Source: an uncultured Christensenellaceae bacterium (GTDB taxonomy: Bacteria > Bacillota > Clostridia > Christensenellales > Borkfalkiaceae). Taken from it: a DNA stretch of 64,000 bases. A program made the translations under genes and the position numbers. Below the pieces are notes generated by a model. It did not search any database. It was given only the letters and a program-made list of their open reading frames with translations, and was not told where the DNA came from. Where the stretch lies: assembly GCA_910588645.1 (NCBI GenBank), contig CAJUOY010000010.1, forward strand, positions 1 through 64,000, written 5' to 3'. This document shows positions 8,096-15,540 of this stretch, piece by piece. Each line of letters starts with the position of its first letter. Positions within the stretch are counted from its first letter, which is position 1.

Positions 8096-9577
8096 ATGAA
8101 ATTCGTAAGCACAAGAGGCGGCGCAAAAGTAGGTTGCGCCCGCGCTATCGTAGCCGGACTGTCCGAAAACGGCGGACTTTACGTTCCGGAAAAGTTCCCC
8201 GCAGTTTCGGTTGAAGAGCTTAGTGAAATGCTTGGTATGAGTTATGCGGAGCGCGCCGCCGTCGTTTTATCGAAGTATCTCGACGAATACGACGCCGACT
8301 GGCTTTTGAACGCGTGCGAAAGCGCGTACTCGGGTTTCGGAGGCGATCCCGCACCCCTTGTTCGCCTTGACGACGGCGTGTATATGTTGGAGCTGTGGCA
8401 CGGTCCCACCTGCGCGTTCAAGGATATTGCACTTAAACTCTTGCCCTATCTTTTAAAGAAAGCTTGCGAGCTGTGCGGAATTGAGGAAAACGTTCTCATA
8501 CTTACGGCGACTTCGGGCGATACGGGGAAGGCGGCGCTGGAAGGTTTCAAGGATAAGGCAGGCTTTAAAGTAATGGTCTTTTATCCCTCGGAAGGCGTTT
8601 CCAAGATGCAGAAATTGCAGATGTGCACGCAGGACGGAAACAACGTAAACGTCGTCGCCGTTAAGGGCAACTTCGACGATTGCCAGAACGCAGTAAAAGA
8701 AATATTCTCCTCCGAAGAGTACGCAAGACAATTAAAGGAAAAAAATATAATTCTCTCTTCAGCCAACTCCATAAATTTCGGCAGACTCGCCCCGCAGATC
8801 GCATATTATTTTTCCGCCTATCTCGATTTGGTTTCTTCTGAACAGATAGAGATGGGTGAAGAGATAGACTTTACCGTCCCCACGGGCAATTTCGGAAACA
8901 TACTTGCCGGCTATTACGCAAAGCGTATGGGGCTTCCCGTGAGGAGACTTCATTGTGCGTCCAACAGCAACAACGTCTTGACAGACTTTTTCAATACCGG
9001 AACGTACGATATGCGCAGGGAACTCGTGAGAACTACGGCGCCCTCTATGGATATATTGGTATCGTCCAATCTCGAAAGACTTGTGTATGAGGTTTCGGGC
9101 AGGGACTGTAAACTCACCGCAAGCCGTATGAAGGATTTGAAGGAGAACGGTGTTTATTCGGTAACCGAAAGCGAGCTGGATGAAATCAGGCTCACTTTCG
9201 ACGGCGGGTACGCCGACGAGGAGACCTGCGTGGAAGCAATGTACGACGTGTTTATAGACGTTGGTTACACAATGGACACGCACACGGGTTGCGCAATGAA
9301 AGTTGCGGTGGATTGGTTTGAAAAGCATAAAAAAGACGAAACGAAAATGATCGTCGTATCTACGGCCAATCCGTATAAGTTCCCGCAGGACGTGTTGTAC
9401 GCGGTTACGGGCAACGACGTAAAGGATTGTTTCAAGGGCATAAAGCGGCTGCACGCGGCAACGGCTATGGCCGTGCCCAAGTGTCTTTCCGCACTCAAAG
9501 ACAAAACTTTGAGGTTTACAAAAACTTGCGACGGCAAAAAACTTTTTGCGGAAGTTATGGAATTTGCGGAAAAATAA
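8096..9577 (+). CDS. thrC: Threonine synthase
   Basis: PLP enzyme converting O-phosphohomoserine to threonine, 493 aa, the long E. coli/yeast-like form of the family. The N-terminus K-F-V-S-T-R-G is characteristic, the PLP lysine is K109 in T-C-A-F-K-D, and the phosphate-binding segment T-A-T-S-G-D-T-G-K-A-A follows near residue 135. AGGAG at 8086-8090 sets the start. No other threonine pathway gene is adjacent. The aminotransferase at 6237 could supply its aspartate precursor, but that is only inference. Confidence 0.95.
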   Translation: MKFVSTRGGAKVGCARAIVAGLSENGGLYVPEKFPAVSVEELSEMLGMSYAERAAVVLSKYLDEYDADWLLNACESAYSGFGGDPAPLVRLDDGVYMLELWHGPTCAFKDIALKLLPYLLKKACELCGIEENVLILTATSGDTGKAALEGFKDKAGFKVMVFYPSEGVSKMQKLQMCTQDGNNVNVVAVKGNFDDCQNAVKEIFSSEEYARQLKEKNIILSSANSINFGRLAPQIAYYFSAYLDLVSSEQIEMGEEIDFTVPTGNFGNILAGYYAKRMGLPVRRLHCASNSNNVLTDFFNTGTYDMRRELVRTTAPSMDILVSSNLERLVYEVSGRDCKLTASRMKDLKENGVYSVTESELDEIRLTFDGGYADEETCVEAMYDVFIDVGYTMDTHTGCAMKVAVDWFEKHKKDETKMIVVSTANPYKFPQDVLYAVTGNDVKDCFKGIKRLHAATAMAVPKCLSALKDKTLRFTKTCDGKKLFAEVMEFAEK

Positions 9578-9593
9578 ATTATAAAAGAAAGAC

Positions 9594-9623
9594 GGGCTCC
9601 CTTGATCGGGGAGCCATAATTTT
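9594..9623 (+). terminator. Intrinsic terminator after thrC
   Basis: 7-bp stem GGCTCCC/GGGAGCC (9595-9601 with 9609-9615) followed by an interrupted T run. Confidence 0.65.
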
Positions 9624-9697
9624 ATACTATTCGACATTTTTCTACAAACAAAGTGCTTTTTTTACAAAATAACTCCAAAGGCGCGGGCGCAGTTGAA

Positions 9698-9727
9698 TTT
9701 ACAAATAAACCTGTTATAGAGTATAAT
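9698..9727 (+). promoter_or_regulatory. Promoter of the 65-aa gene
   Basis: TTTACA (9698-9703), 18 bases, TATAAT (9722-9727). Confidence 0.5.
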
Positions 9728-9767
9728 ATACGTAAACATAAAAGAAAAACTATAAGAGGAAAACAGT

Positions 9768-9965
9768 ATGACAAAATCAGCGGAAACACGGACGACGGCG
9801 GAGGCGGTAAACGAAAAACCCGTCAAAGCGGAAGATCTCATAACCGAAATAGCGTGCGCGCTTGAAGGACTTTTCGAGGGCGAAATGAAAGCGTGCGGGG
9901 ATAAAATAACGTATTATATGCTCAACGGGCAGACGTTTGCCATTTCCGTCGCGGAAATTCATTGA
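9768..9965 (+). CDS. Small hypothetical protein, 65 aa
   Basis: Unrecognised acidic 65-residue protein: a disordered Thr/Glu-rich N-terminus (residues 1-20), then a compact predicted helix-strand domain ending I-T-Y-Y-M-L-N-G-Q-T-F-A-I-S-V. It has a promoter at 9698-9727, a ribosome binding site (AGAGG) and a strong terminator, so it is a genuine single-gene unit. Confidence 0.7.
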   Translation: MTKSAETRTTAEAVNEKPVKAEDLITEIACALEGLFEGEMKACGDKITYYMLNGQTFAISVAEIH

Positions 9966-9984
9966 AGTAAATTACAGGCAACTT

Positions 9985-10027
9985 AAATCCGCCGCGCTGC
10001 AATAACTATTGCGGCGCGGCGGATTTT
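9985..10027 (+). terminator. Intrinsic terminator with near-perfect 17-bp stem
   Basis: The sequence from 9985 reads as a palindrome around 10006 with a single mismatch and is followed by TTTTGTT. It ends the 65-aa gene. Confidence 0.85.
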
Positions 10028-10100
10028 GTTAAAAAATATGTAAAAAAAGTGATAAAAAAGGCTTTGTTTTGTGATTGAAGCTTGCAAAGCAGAAAATACT

Positions 10101-10129
10101 TTGCTTTTTTCAAAGTCGTGTGTTATGAT
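10101..10129 (+). promoter_or_regulatory. Promoter of the trpS operon
   Basis: TTGCTT (10101-10106), 17 bases, TATGAT (10124-10129). A small hairpin with a T run (GCAAAG/CTTTGC, 10084-10110) overlaps the -35 region. No T-box specifier or GGGTGG-type T-box sequence is visible. Confidence 0.5.
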
Positions 10130-10166
10130 AATTACGTAAAGATTTATTTCAATGCGGGAGATAGCT

Positions 10167-11174
10167 ATGGAAGGCGCTAAAAAGATACTGTATTCGGCCG
10201 TTCAGCCTACTAATAATCTGACTATAGGCAATTATATCGGCACTCTCCGCGGTTGGCGGGAGCTTCAGGAAAATTACGACGCTCTCTTTGCCGTTGCAAA
10301 TATGCACGCAATTACGGTCAGACAGGATCCCGCGGAACTCCGCGCGCGCACTCTGTCGCTTGCCGCGCTGTTTCTTGCCTGCGGAGTAGATCCCGATAAG
10401 AGCATCGTATACGTTCAGTCGCACGTAAAGGAACACGCGGAGCTATGTTGGGTTCTCAACACGTTCGCTTACGTGGGCGAAATGGAGAGAATGACTCAAT
10501 TTAAGGATAAAAGCGCGAAACATACGGAAAATATAAATATGGGCCTTATGGATTATCCCGTGCTTATGGCGGCGGATATTCTGTTGTATCAGACCGATCT
10601 TGTGCCCGTCGGGCTGGATCAGCGTCAACATTTGGAAATCGCAAGGGACATAGCTCAGCGCTTCAACAATATTTATTCGCCGACTTTTAAAGTTCCCGAA
10701 GGACTTTTCCTCAAAGTCGGGGCAAAGATAAACGATCTTACCGATCCTTCCAAAAAGATGTCCAAATCGGCGGAAAATCCCAACGGCTCGGTGTTTTTGA
10801 GCGACGACAGGGATACGGTGATACGCAAATTCAAGCGTGCGGTTACGGACAGCGGTTCGGAGATCAAGTACGATCCGTCGGAAAAACCGGGAGTCAGCAA
10901 TCTTCTTGAAATTTATTGCGCCTTTACGGGCAAAAATATTTCGGAAGCGGAGGCGGAGTTCTCGGGGCTGGGTTATGGCGAATTCAAGCTTGCCGTCGGC
11001 GAGATTGTTGCGGATAAACTTGCGCCCATACAGGGCGAGTGGAAGCGGTTGCTTGACGACAGGGCGTATCTTGACGGAGTACTTGCGGCCGGCAGAGACA
11101 AGGCGGCGGGATTAGCCCGCAGAACTCTTTCCAAGGTATACAGAAAAATCGGATTTTACGATATAAAAGGTTAA
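10167..11174 (+). CDS. trpS: Tryptophanyl-tRNA synthetase
   Basis: Class Ic aminoacyl-tRNA synthetase charging tRNA-Trp, 335 aa, normal length. The HIGH-like motif P-T-N-N-L-T-I-G-N is at residues 14-22 and K-M-S-K-S appears in D-P-S-K-K-M-S-K-S near residue 200. An upstream in-frame ATG at 10152 exists, but GGGAG at 10155-10159 is placed for the ATG at 10167, which also matches the family N-terminus. It heads a tightly packed six-gene run to 14988; the next gene starts one base after its stop. Confidence 0.96.
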   Translation: MEGAKKILYSAVQPTNNLTIGNYIGTLRGWRELQENYDALFAVANMHAITVRQDPAELRARTLSLAALFLACGVDPDKSIVYVQSHVKEHAELCWVLNTFAYVGEMERMTQFKDKSAKHTENINMGLMDYPVLMAADILLYQTDLVPVGLDQRQHLEIARDIAQRFNNIYSPTFKVPEGLFLKVGAKINDLTDPSKKMSKSAENPNGSVFLSDDRDTVIRKFKRAVTDSGSEIKYDPSEKPGVSNLLEIYCAFTGKNISEAEAEFSGLGYGEFKLAVGEIVADKLAPIQGEWKRLLDDRAYLDGVLAAGRDKAAGLARRTLSKVYRKIGFYDIKG

Positions 11175-11175
11175 T

Positions 11176-12057
11176 ATGTTCGGATACATCAGCCCAGACG
11201 CACCCTATCTTTTCAAAAAGGACGAAATTCTATATAAATCGCTCTATTGCGGCCTATGTAAGAGCATTGGCAAGGGGTGCGGACAAAGGGCGCGTTCGGC
11301 GCTTACCTACGATATGGCTTTTGTTTCCGCGCTCGTTCATAATATAAAGGGCGCGGACGTAAAGATAGAGAGGGCGCGCTGTGCGCTTCATCTCATAAAA
11401 AAACGGCCGATTGCCCGTCCCGACGATTTGTCAGTGTCGGTGGGTTGCGTAAATACCGCGCTGGCATATTTCAAACTCTGCGACGACAAGGCGGACGGCG
11501 ACGCCCGCGGCGTTTTAAGGCATATGTACAAGAAGGGCTATAAAAGGGCGTTGAAGAGTCATCCCGCCATTGCGGAAATGATCGGCGAGCAGACAAAAGC
11601 GCTTGCGGAACTTGAAAAGAATAACTGCGCGATTATAGACGAGGCGTGCGAGCCGACCGCCGTTATGATGAAACAGCTGTCGGACTATCTCTTGGGAGAA
11701 TACGCCAACGAGTATACGGGGAAATTGTTTTACGCCCTCGGCAAATGGGTGTATCTGATCGACGCGTTGGACGATTACGACAAGGACGTAAAGAAAAAGC
11801 GGTTCAACGTGCTTTACAACGTTTACGGAGAAAAGACGCGGTGCGCCGCAGTCGAAAAGGGCAAAAACGAGTTGGAATTTATTTTCGACTGTATGTTTGC
11901 CGATATGCGGCAGAGTTTGGGCAATATAAAATTTCACTTTAACCACGATCTCACAGATAACATAATTTTGCGGGGAATACCGCTTAAAACCAGGGCGATT
12001 TTCTACGGGAATTGCAAACATTTAAAAGGAGCAGACGATGAACAAAAAAAATCTTGA
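11176..12057 (+). CDS. DUF5685 family protein
   Basis: A 293-aa protein matching what I recall of DUF5685, a clostridial family of unknown function. Features: an N-terminal C-G-L-C-K motif (residues about 25-29), scattered conserved Cys, the central helical segment D-Y-L-L-G-E-Y-A-N-E-Y and an acidic L-I-D-A-L-D-D-Y-D-K-D patch near residue 200 that resembles the Asp-rich motifs of all-helical metal-dependent folds. A Cys/His-containing C-terminus ends the protein. Its last 20 bases overlap the next gene, which encodes a J-like protein; that pairing with a Cys-rich partner suggests a shared process. Function unknown. Confidence 0.85.
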   Translation: MFGYISPDAPYLFKKDEILYKSLYCGLCKSIGKGCGQRARSALTYDMAFVSALVHNIKGADVKIERARCALHLIKKRPIARPDDLSVSVGCVNTALAYFKLCDDKADGDARGVLRHMYKKGYKRALKSHPAIAEMIGEQTKALAELEKNNCAIIDEACEPTAVMMKQLSDYLLGEYANEYTGKLFYALGKWVYLIDALDDYDKDVKKKRFNVLYNVYGEKTRCAAVEKGKNELEFIFDCMFADMRQSLGNIKFHFNHDLTDNIILRGIPLKTRAIFYGNCKHLKGADDEQKKS

Positions 12058-12655
12058 AATTTTGGGATTGAGCGAAGGGGCGACGGCCGACGAAATCAAG
12101 TCCGCGTACGAAAGGCTTAGGGAAAGATATCTCGAAGAGCGCTTTCACGACGGCGAAGTCGGCAACAACGCCGCAATAATGCTCACCAAAATAGAATCGG
12201 CATACAACGATCTTCTCAACGAAATTAACGAGAAGTCGCTAAGCGGCGACGGGCAGGATGCTTTTGGAAGAGTTGAACAGTATCTTAAAGAGGGCAACGT
12301 TCAGGACGCACAACGTCTTTTGGATACCTTCAATGAGCGCGGTGGTCGCTGGCATTATCTGCAAAGCGTGGTATTTTACCGCAAGAACTGGATAAACGAG
12401 AGCAAGAAGCAGCTCGAAATCGCCATTCAACTCGAACCCGACAATGCAAAATATAAGGAAACTTACCGCAAGTTAAACGAAAAAATCACGTCGGACGCGG
12501 CCGGACAGGAACAGGCGCAACAGACGTATAGGGGGCAGACGATGAATTCGCAACCTTCCGAAGATCAGATGGGCGGCAGCTTTTGCGCAAGCTGTATAGA
12601 GTGCTGCTATATAAATATGTGCATAAACTGTCTTTGCAACAGTTGCTGCAGATAA
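12038..12655 (+). CDS. Degenerate J-domain/TPR protein with Cys-rich tail
   Basis: 205 aa in three parts. Residues 3-62 resemble a J domain (L-G-L-S-E-G-A-T-A-D-E-I-K-S-A-Y), but the HPD tripeptide that activates Hsp70 is absent; R-F-H-D-G stands in the loop. Residues about 75-150 look like two TPR-type helical pairs (Y-R-K-N-W-I-N-E-S-K-K-Q-L-E-I-A). Residues 183-205 contain eight cysteines in patterns C-x-x-C-x-x-C-C and C-x-x-C-x-C-x-x-C-C, suitable for metal binding or palmitoyl-like anchoring. It overlaps DUF5685 by 20 bases with its own AAGGAG. The protein at 13233 repeats the TPR plus Cys-tail plan. Confidence 0.85.
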   Translation: MNKKNLEILGLSEGATADEIKSAYERLRERYLEERFHDGEVGNNAAIMLTKIESAYNDLLNEINEKSLSGDGQDAFGRVEQYLKEGNVQDAQRLLDTFNERGGRWHYLQSVVFYRKNWINESKKQLEIAIQLEPDNAKYKETYRKLNEKITSDAAGQEQAQQTYRGQTMNSQPSEDQMGGSFCASCIECCYINMCINCLCNSCCR

Positions 12656-12661
12656 TAAGTT

Positions 12662-13219
12662 ATGTCGGAGAAGAAACATTCCAAGGCGTATGAAGCGGCG
12701 CTTTGCGGTATTTCCTGTGCGGTTGCCGCAGGCGGGCTTGCGCTGGGACTTTTATCGGGGTATTTTGTGGCGACGGGCTATCTCATCGCCATAACCGCGC
12801 TTATGGTGCCCCTTTCCAAAAAAATGTACTTGGGGGATTTTTTGGCCTATATCGGCACTTGTATTCTGGCCGTCGTGCTTGGCGCCGCGGTGCAATTTTG
12901 GGATCTTGTGCCTTTTGCGATATTTTTCGGATTGCACCCGCTAGTGAACGCTTTGCAGCTTAAATTTAAGATAAACAAGTGGATTGCTCTTCCCGTAAAG
13001 GCTCTTTGGTTCGACGGAATGCTTATTGCTTCCTACTTTATAATTTTTAACGGCGTTTTCGGCGGCTCAGTCTTTCCCGAAGAGTTTTATAAAACAGTTA
13101 ACGACTACGTTTATCTGTTTGTATTTACGTTGGGTACGGTAATATTCGTAGCGTATGATTTTTTGATTTTCAGGGTTCAGCAGACGTTGAATAAGATAAT
13201 TTTCAGAGTAATAAAATAG
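12662..13219 (+). CDS. Integral membrane protein, 185 aa
   Basis: Unrecognised protein with five to six hydrophobic segments (about residues 12-34, 37-52, 58-85, 86-100, 115-135, 147-165) and a basic C-terminal tail. The overall look recalls small ECF-type S components, but no substrate motif is seen. It sits 6 bases after the J-like gene and 13 before the second Cys-tail gene, so it belongs to the same operon. Confidence 0.8.
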   Translation: MSEKKHSKAYEAALCGISCAVAAGGLALGLLSGYFVATGYLIAITALMVPLSKKMYLGDFLAYIGTCILAVVLGAAVQFWDLVPFAIFFGLHPLVNALQLKFKINKWIALPVKALWFDGMLIASYFIIFNGVFGGSVFPEEFYKTVNDYVYLFVFTLGTVIFVAYDFLIFRVQQTLNKIIFRVIK

Positions 13220-13232
13220 TACGGAAGAGAAT

Positions 13233-13601
13233 ATGGAAAACGAAGAATTTACCCGTGTACTTGAACTTTTGGAAAGCTCAGGGGTGAAAGAGGCGCAAAA
13301 GGCACTCGGCGAATTGCCCGATTGTCCCCGTAAAAACTACGTTCAGGCAAAAATATTCGAAAAAAGGCGTTGGTTTAATGAAGCTCGCAAACAGCTTGAA
13401 CTTGCTTTAAAGGCGGAACCGGAAAACGAGGAATACATAAACGCTTTGGACGAAATAAATCTTATCGCGGAAAAATCAAAGCTAAAAGACGGCAAAAAGT
13501 CCGGTGCGGATACCTCCCAGATGGGTGAATGCTGTTGCGAATGTACGGGCGAAATGTGTATTTTGGGGTTGTGCCATTCAATTTGCGACGGTTGCGGTTA
13601 A
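13233..13601 (+). CDS. Small TPR-like protein with Cys-rich tail
   Basis: 122 aa. Residues 1-85 form two TPR-type helical pairs closely related to those of the protein at 12038 (compare R-R-W-F-N-E-A-R-K-Q-L-E-L-A-L-K-A-E-P-E-N with K-N-W-I-N-E-S-K-K-Q-L-E-I-A-I-Q-L-E-P-D-N). There is no J-like part. The last 25 residues hold nine cysteines (C-C-C-E-C, then C-x-x-x-x-C and C-x-x-x-C-x-x-C). It is evidently a paralogue of the C-terminal two thirds of its neighbour. Function unknown. Confidence 0.82.
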   Translation: MENEEFTRVLELLESSGVKEAQKALGELPDCPRKNYVQAKIFEKRRWFNEARKQLELALKAEPENEEYINALDEINLIAEKSKLKDGKKSGADTSQMGECCCECTGEMCILGLCHSICDGCG

Positions 13602-13605
13602 ATCT

Positions 13606-14988
13606 ATGAAAAAAAACGAGATATACGAAGGGATCGTATCGGGATACGGTACGGAAGGCGAGGGAATAATTTCTCTTAACGGCACAACGGCGTTTGTGCC
13701 TTTTTGTCTTATCGGGGAAAAGTTGTCTTTCAAGGTTTTGAAAACGGACGGCAAAATAGCTTACGGTAAGGCGGAAAAAATAATCGACGCTTCCGAAAAG
13801 CGCGTTGCTCCGCCCTGTCCCGTGTTCGGAAAGTGCGGCGGGTGCGCTCTTCAACATATGAAATATGAGGAGCAACTTGAGTTTAAAAGACAGACGGTAC
13901 TAACCGCGCTTAAAAAGATCGGCGGCATAGATTTCCCGGTTTCAAAGACCGTTCCCTGTGATAGCGAATACAGGTACCGCAATAAACTGGCGTTGCCGAT
14001 AGGCGTGGCGGACGGGCAAACCGTATGCGGTTTTTACGGCGCGCGCAGTCACCGCATAGTGCCCGTGAAGGATTGTCTGATACAGTCGGATTGGGTTGGC
14101 GCGGTAATTTCCGCCGTAACAAAGTTTTCAAAGGAGCGCGGTGTGCCGGCTTACGACGAAAGCACTGGAAAGGGTGTTTTAAGACGGATAGTGGTAAGGG
14201 AAATCCGCGGCAAATTTATAATTGCGCTGGTCGTTGCAAGGAATGTAGATACGGAATTTTTAATAAAGGAACTGGAAAAAAGTTTCGGCGATTTTACTTT
14301 TTTGCTGAATATAAACTCTTCACGAGGAAATACTTTGTTTTCGGATCGATGGCAATTGCGCCGAGGATCGGGATATTTCGATGCGGAGGAGTGCGGCATA
14401 CGTTATAAAGCGGGAGCGAATACCTTTTTGCAGGTCAACGATGACGTCCGCGCAAAACTCTATGAAAGAGTGCTTGCCGAGGCTGACGAGGGCGCCGTCG
14501 TCGTAGATCTTTACAGCGGAGGCGGAATGCTCACCGCAATGCTTGCAAAAAAGTGCGGCTTTGCGTATGGGGTTGAAATTGTCGAAGAAGCTTCGCGCTG
14601 TGCCGACGAACTCAAAGAGGCCAACGGCTTACAGGGAAAAATGCTGAATATTTGCGGTAAGGTCGAGGAAAAGATCGACGAGGTTCTTCAATCTTCCGCA
14701 GGAAAAAAACGAATTATAGTTTGCGATCCGCCGAGAAAGGGAATGGAGCGGAGCGCGGTAAAGGCGGTTGCCGAAGCGGAGGCGGAAAAAATAGTTCTTG
14801 TCTCCTGCAACCCCGCAACGCTTGCGCGCGATCTCGGAATAATTGTAGGTACTTTGCGTGATGACGGCGGTTCGCTTGTGAAGGTGTCCGCGCCTCAAAG
14901 CAGGTGGAATATAGAATGCGTTATACCGTTCGATATGTTCCCTCAGACAAAGTGGTGCGAGACGTTAGTTGTTCTCTCCCGCAAATAA
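13606..14988 (+). CDS. 23S rRNA/tRNA (uracil-5-)-methyltransferase, TrmA/RlmD family
   Basis: SAM-dependent RNA m5U methyltransferase, 460 aa. An N-terminal TRAM domain (about 1-60) is followed by an Fe-S cluster site (C71, C77, C80 in C-P-V-F-G-K-C-G-G-C plus a later Cys). The SAM-binding D-L-Y-S-G-G-G lies near residue 300, D-P-P-R-K-G near 370, and the catalytic nucleophile Cys is in S-C-N-P-A-T near 405. The frame is open to 13504 inside the previous gene, but the ATG at 13606, 4 bases after that gene's stop, gives the normal TRAM N-terminus. Which RNA position it modifies cannot be read from sequence. Confidence 0.93.
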   Translation: MKKNEIYEGIVSGYGTEGEGIISLNGTTAFVPFCLIGEKLSFKVLKTDGKIAYGKAEKIIDASEKRVAPPCPVFGKCGGCALQHMKYEEQLEFKRQTVLTALKKIGGIDFPVSKTVPCDSEYRYRNKLALPIGVADGQTVCGFYGARSHRIVPVKDCLIQSDWVGAVISAVTKFSKERGVPAYDESTGKGVLRRIVVREIRGKFIIALVVARNVDTEFLIKELEKSFGDFTFLLNINSSRGNTLFSDRWQLRRGSGYFDAEECGIRYKAGANTFLQVNDDVRAKLYERVLAEADEGAVVVDLYSGGGMLTAMLAKKCGFAYGVEIVEEASRCADELKEANGLQGKMLNICGKVEEKIDEVLQSSAGKKRIIVCDPPRKGMERSAVKAVAEAEAEKIVLVSCNPATLARDLGIIVGTLRDDGGSLVKVSAPQSRWNIECVIPFDMFPQTKWCETLVVLSRK

Positions 14989-15016
14989 TACGACAGGTAA
15001 AATTTTATAAAAAGCA

Positions 15017-15046
15017 AACGCCGCCCGTTAGGGCGGCGTTTTAATA
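15017..15046 (+). terminator. Intrinsic terminator of the trpS operon
   Basis: 10-bp perfect stem AACGCCGCCC/GGGCGGCGTT with a GTTA loop, followed by TTAAT. It can also serve the convergent Xre gene. Confidence 0.85.
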
Positions 15047-15064
15047 TTATTTTAAATCAACGTC

Positions 15065-15403
15065 TTACAACAACTCTCGGCTGTCGATATTCGCCAATTC
15101 GGCAACGATCTTGGAAATCAACGGATAAAACTTATCGTCGATTTTTTTAAGCTGCGAGTATATAAATTCCAGTTTATTCGATTTTTTGTCTTCGTTTAAA
15201 CCGAGTAAATAATCGGTAGAAGTGGAAAGCGACGCGCTTATATTTTTAAGCGTCTGTAATGAAACTCCTACTTTTCCGGACTCGACTTCGGCGAGAAACC
15301 TCGTACTAACATCAATCAGTTCCGCCAATTTTTCGCGCGTAAGATTGTTGGCTTTGCGCCCAAGCTTTATTCGTTCTCCTAAAATTATGTTTACGTCTTT
15401 CAT
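15065..15403 (-). CDS. Xre-family transcriptional regulator
   Basis: 112 aa. Residues 8-62 are a Cro/C1-type helix-turn-helix (L-G-E-R-I-K-L-G-R-K... L-T-R-E-K-L-A-E-L-I-D-V-S-T-R-F-L-A-E-V-E-S-G-K), followed by a helical dimerisation tail. It is transcribed away from the lipoprotein operon at 15541. The divergent region holds two matching inverted repeats, one in its own promoter and one in the operon promoter, so it is very likely an autorepressor of this locus. Confidence 0.9.
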   Translation of the reverse strand: MKDVNIILGERIKLGRKANNLTREKLAELIDVSTRFLAEVESGKVGVSLQTLKNISASLSTSTDYLLGLNEDKKSNKLEFIYSQLKKIDDKFYPLISKIVAELANIDSRELL

Positions 15404-15436
15404 AGGTCAAATCCCTGTTTGTATCAGCTAATACAC

Positions 15437-15510
15437 ATTATATATGAATTGATAGTTCATAACAATGAAGCAGTAATTCACTTGACATATGAAGTATTAT
15501 TTCATATAAT
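15437..15510. promoter_or_regulatory. Divergent promoters, each overlaid by an identical Xre operator
   Basis: Operator 1: ATATGAA-N7-TTCATAA at 15442-15462. Operator 2: ATATGAA-N7-TTCATAT at 15487-15507. Their centres are 45 bases apart. Operator 1 fills the spacer of a minus-strand promoter (TTGTTA at 15465-15460, 17 bases, TATAAT at 15442-15437). Operator 2 fills the spacer of the plus-strand promoter (TTGACA 15483-15488, 16 bases, TATAAT 15505-15510). This is a textbook autorepressor arrangement seen directly in sequence; binding by the adjacent Xre protein is inference. Confidence 0.75.
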
Positions 15511-15540
15511 GTAAAAAAATATTCTATCGAGGCAAATTAA

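Noticed and set aside
10084..10110. Hairpin with T run before trpS as a T-box or attenuator
   Set aside because: It lies upstream of the likely transcript start and no T-box core sequence is visible; it is probably incidental or a weak terminator.
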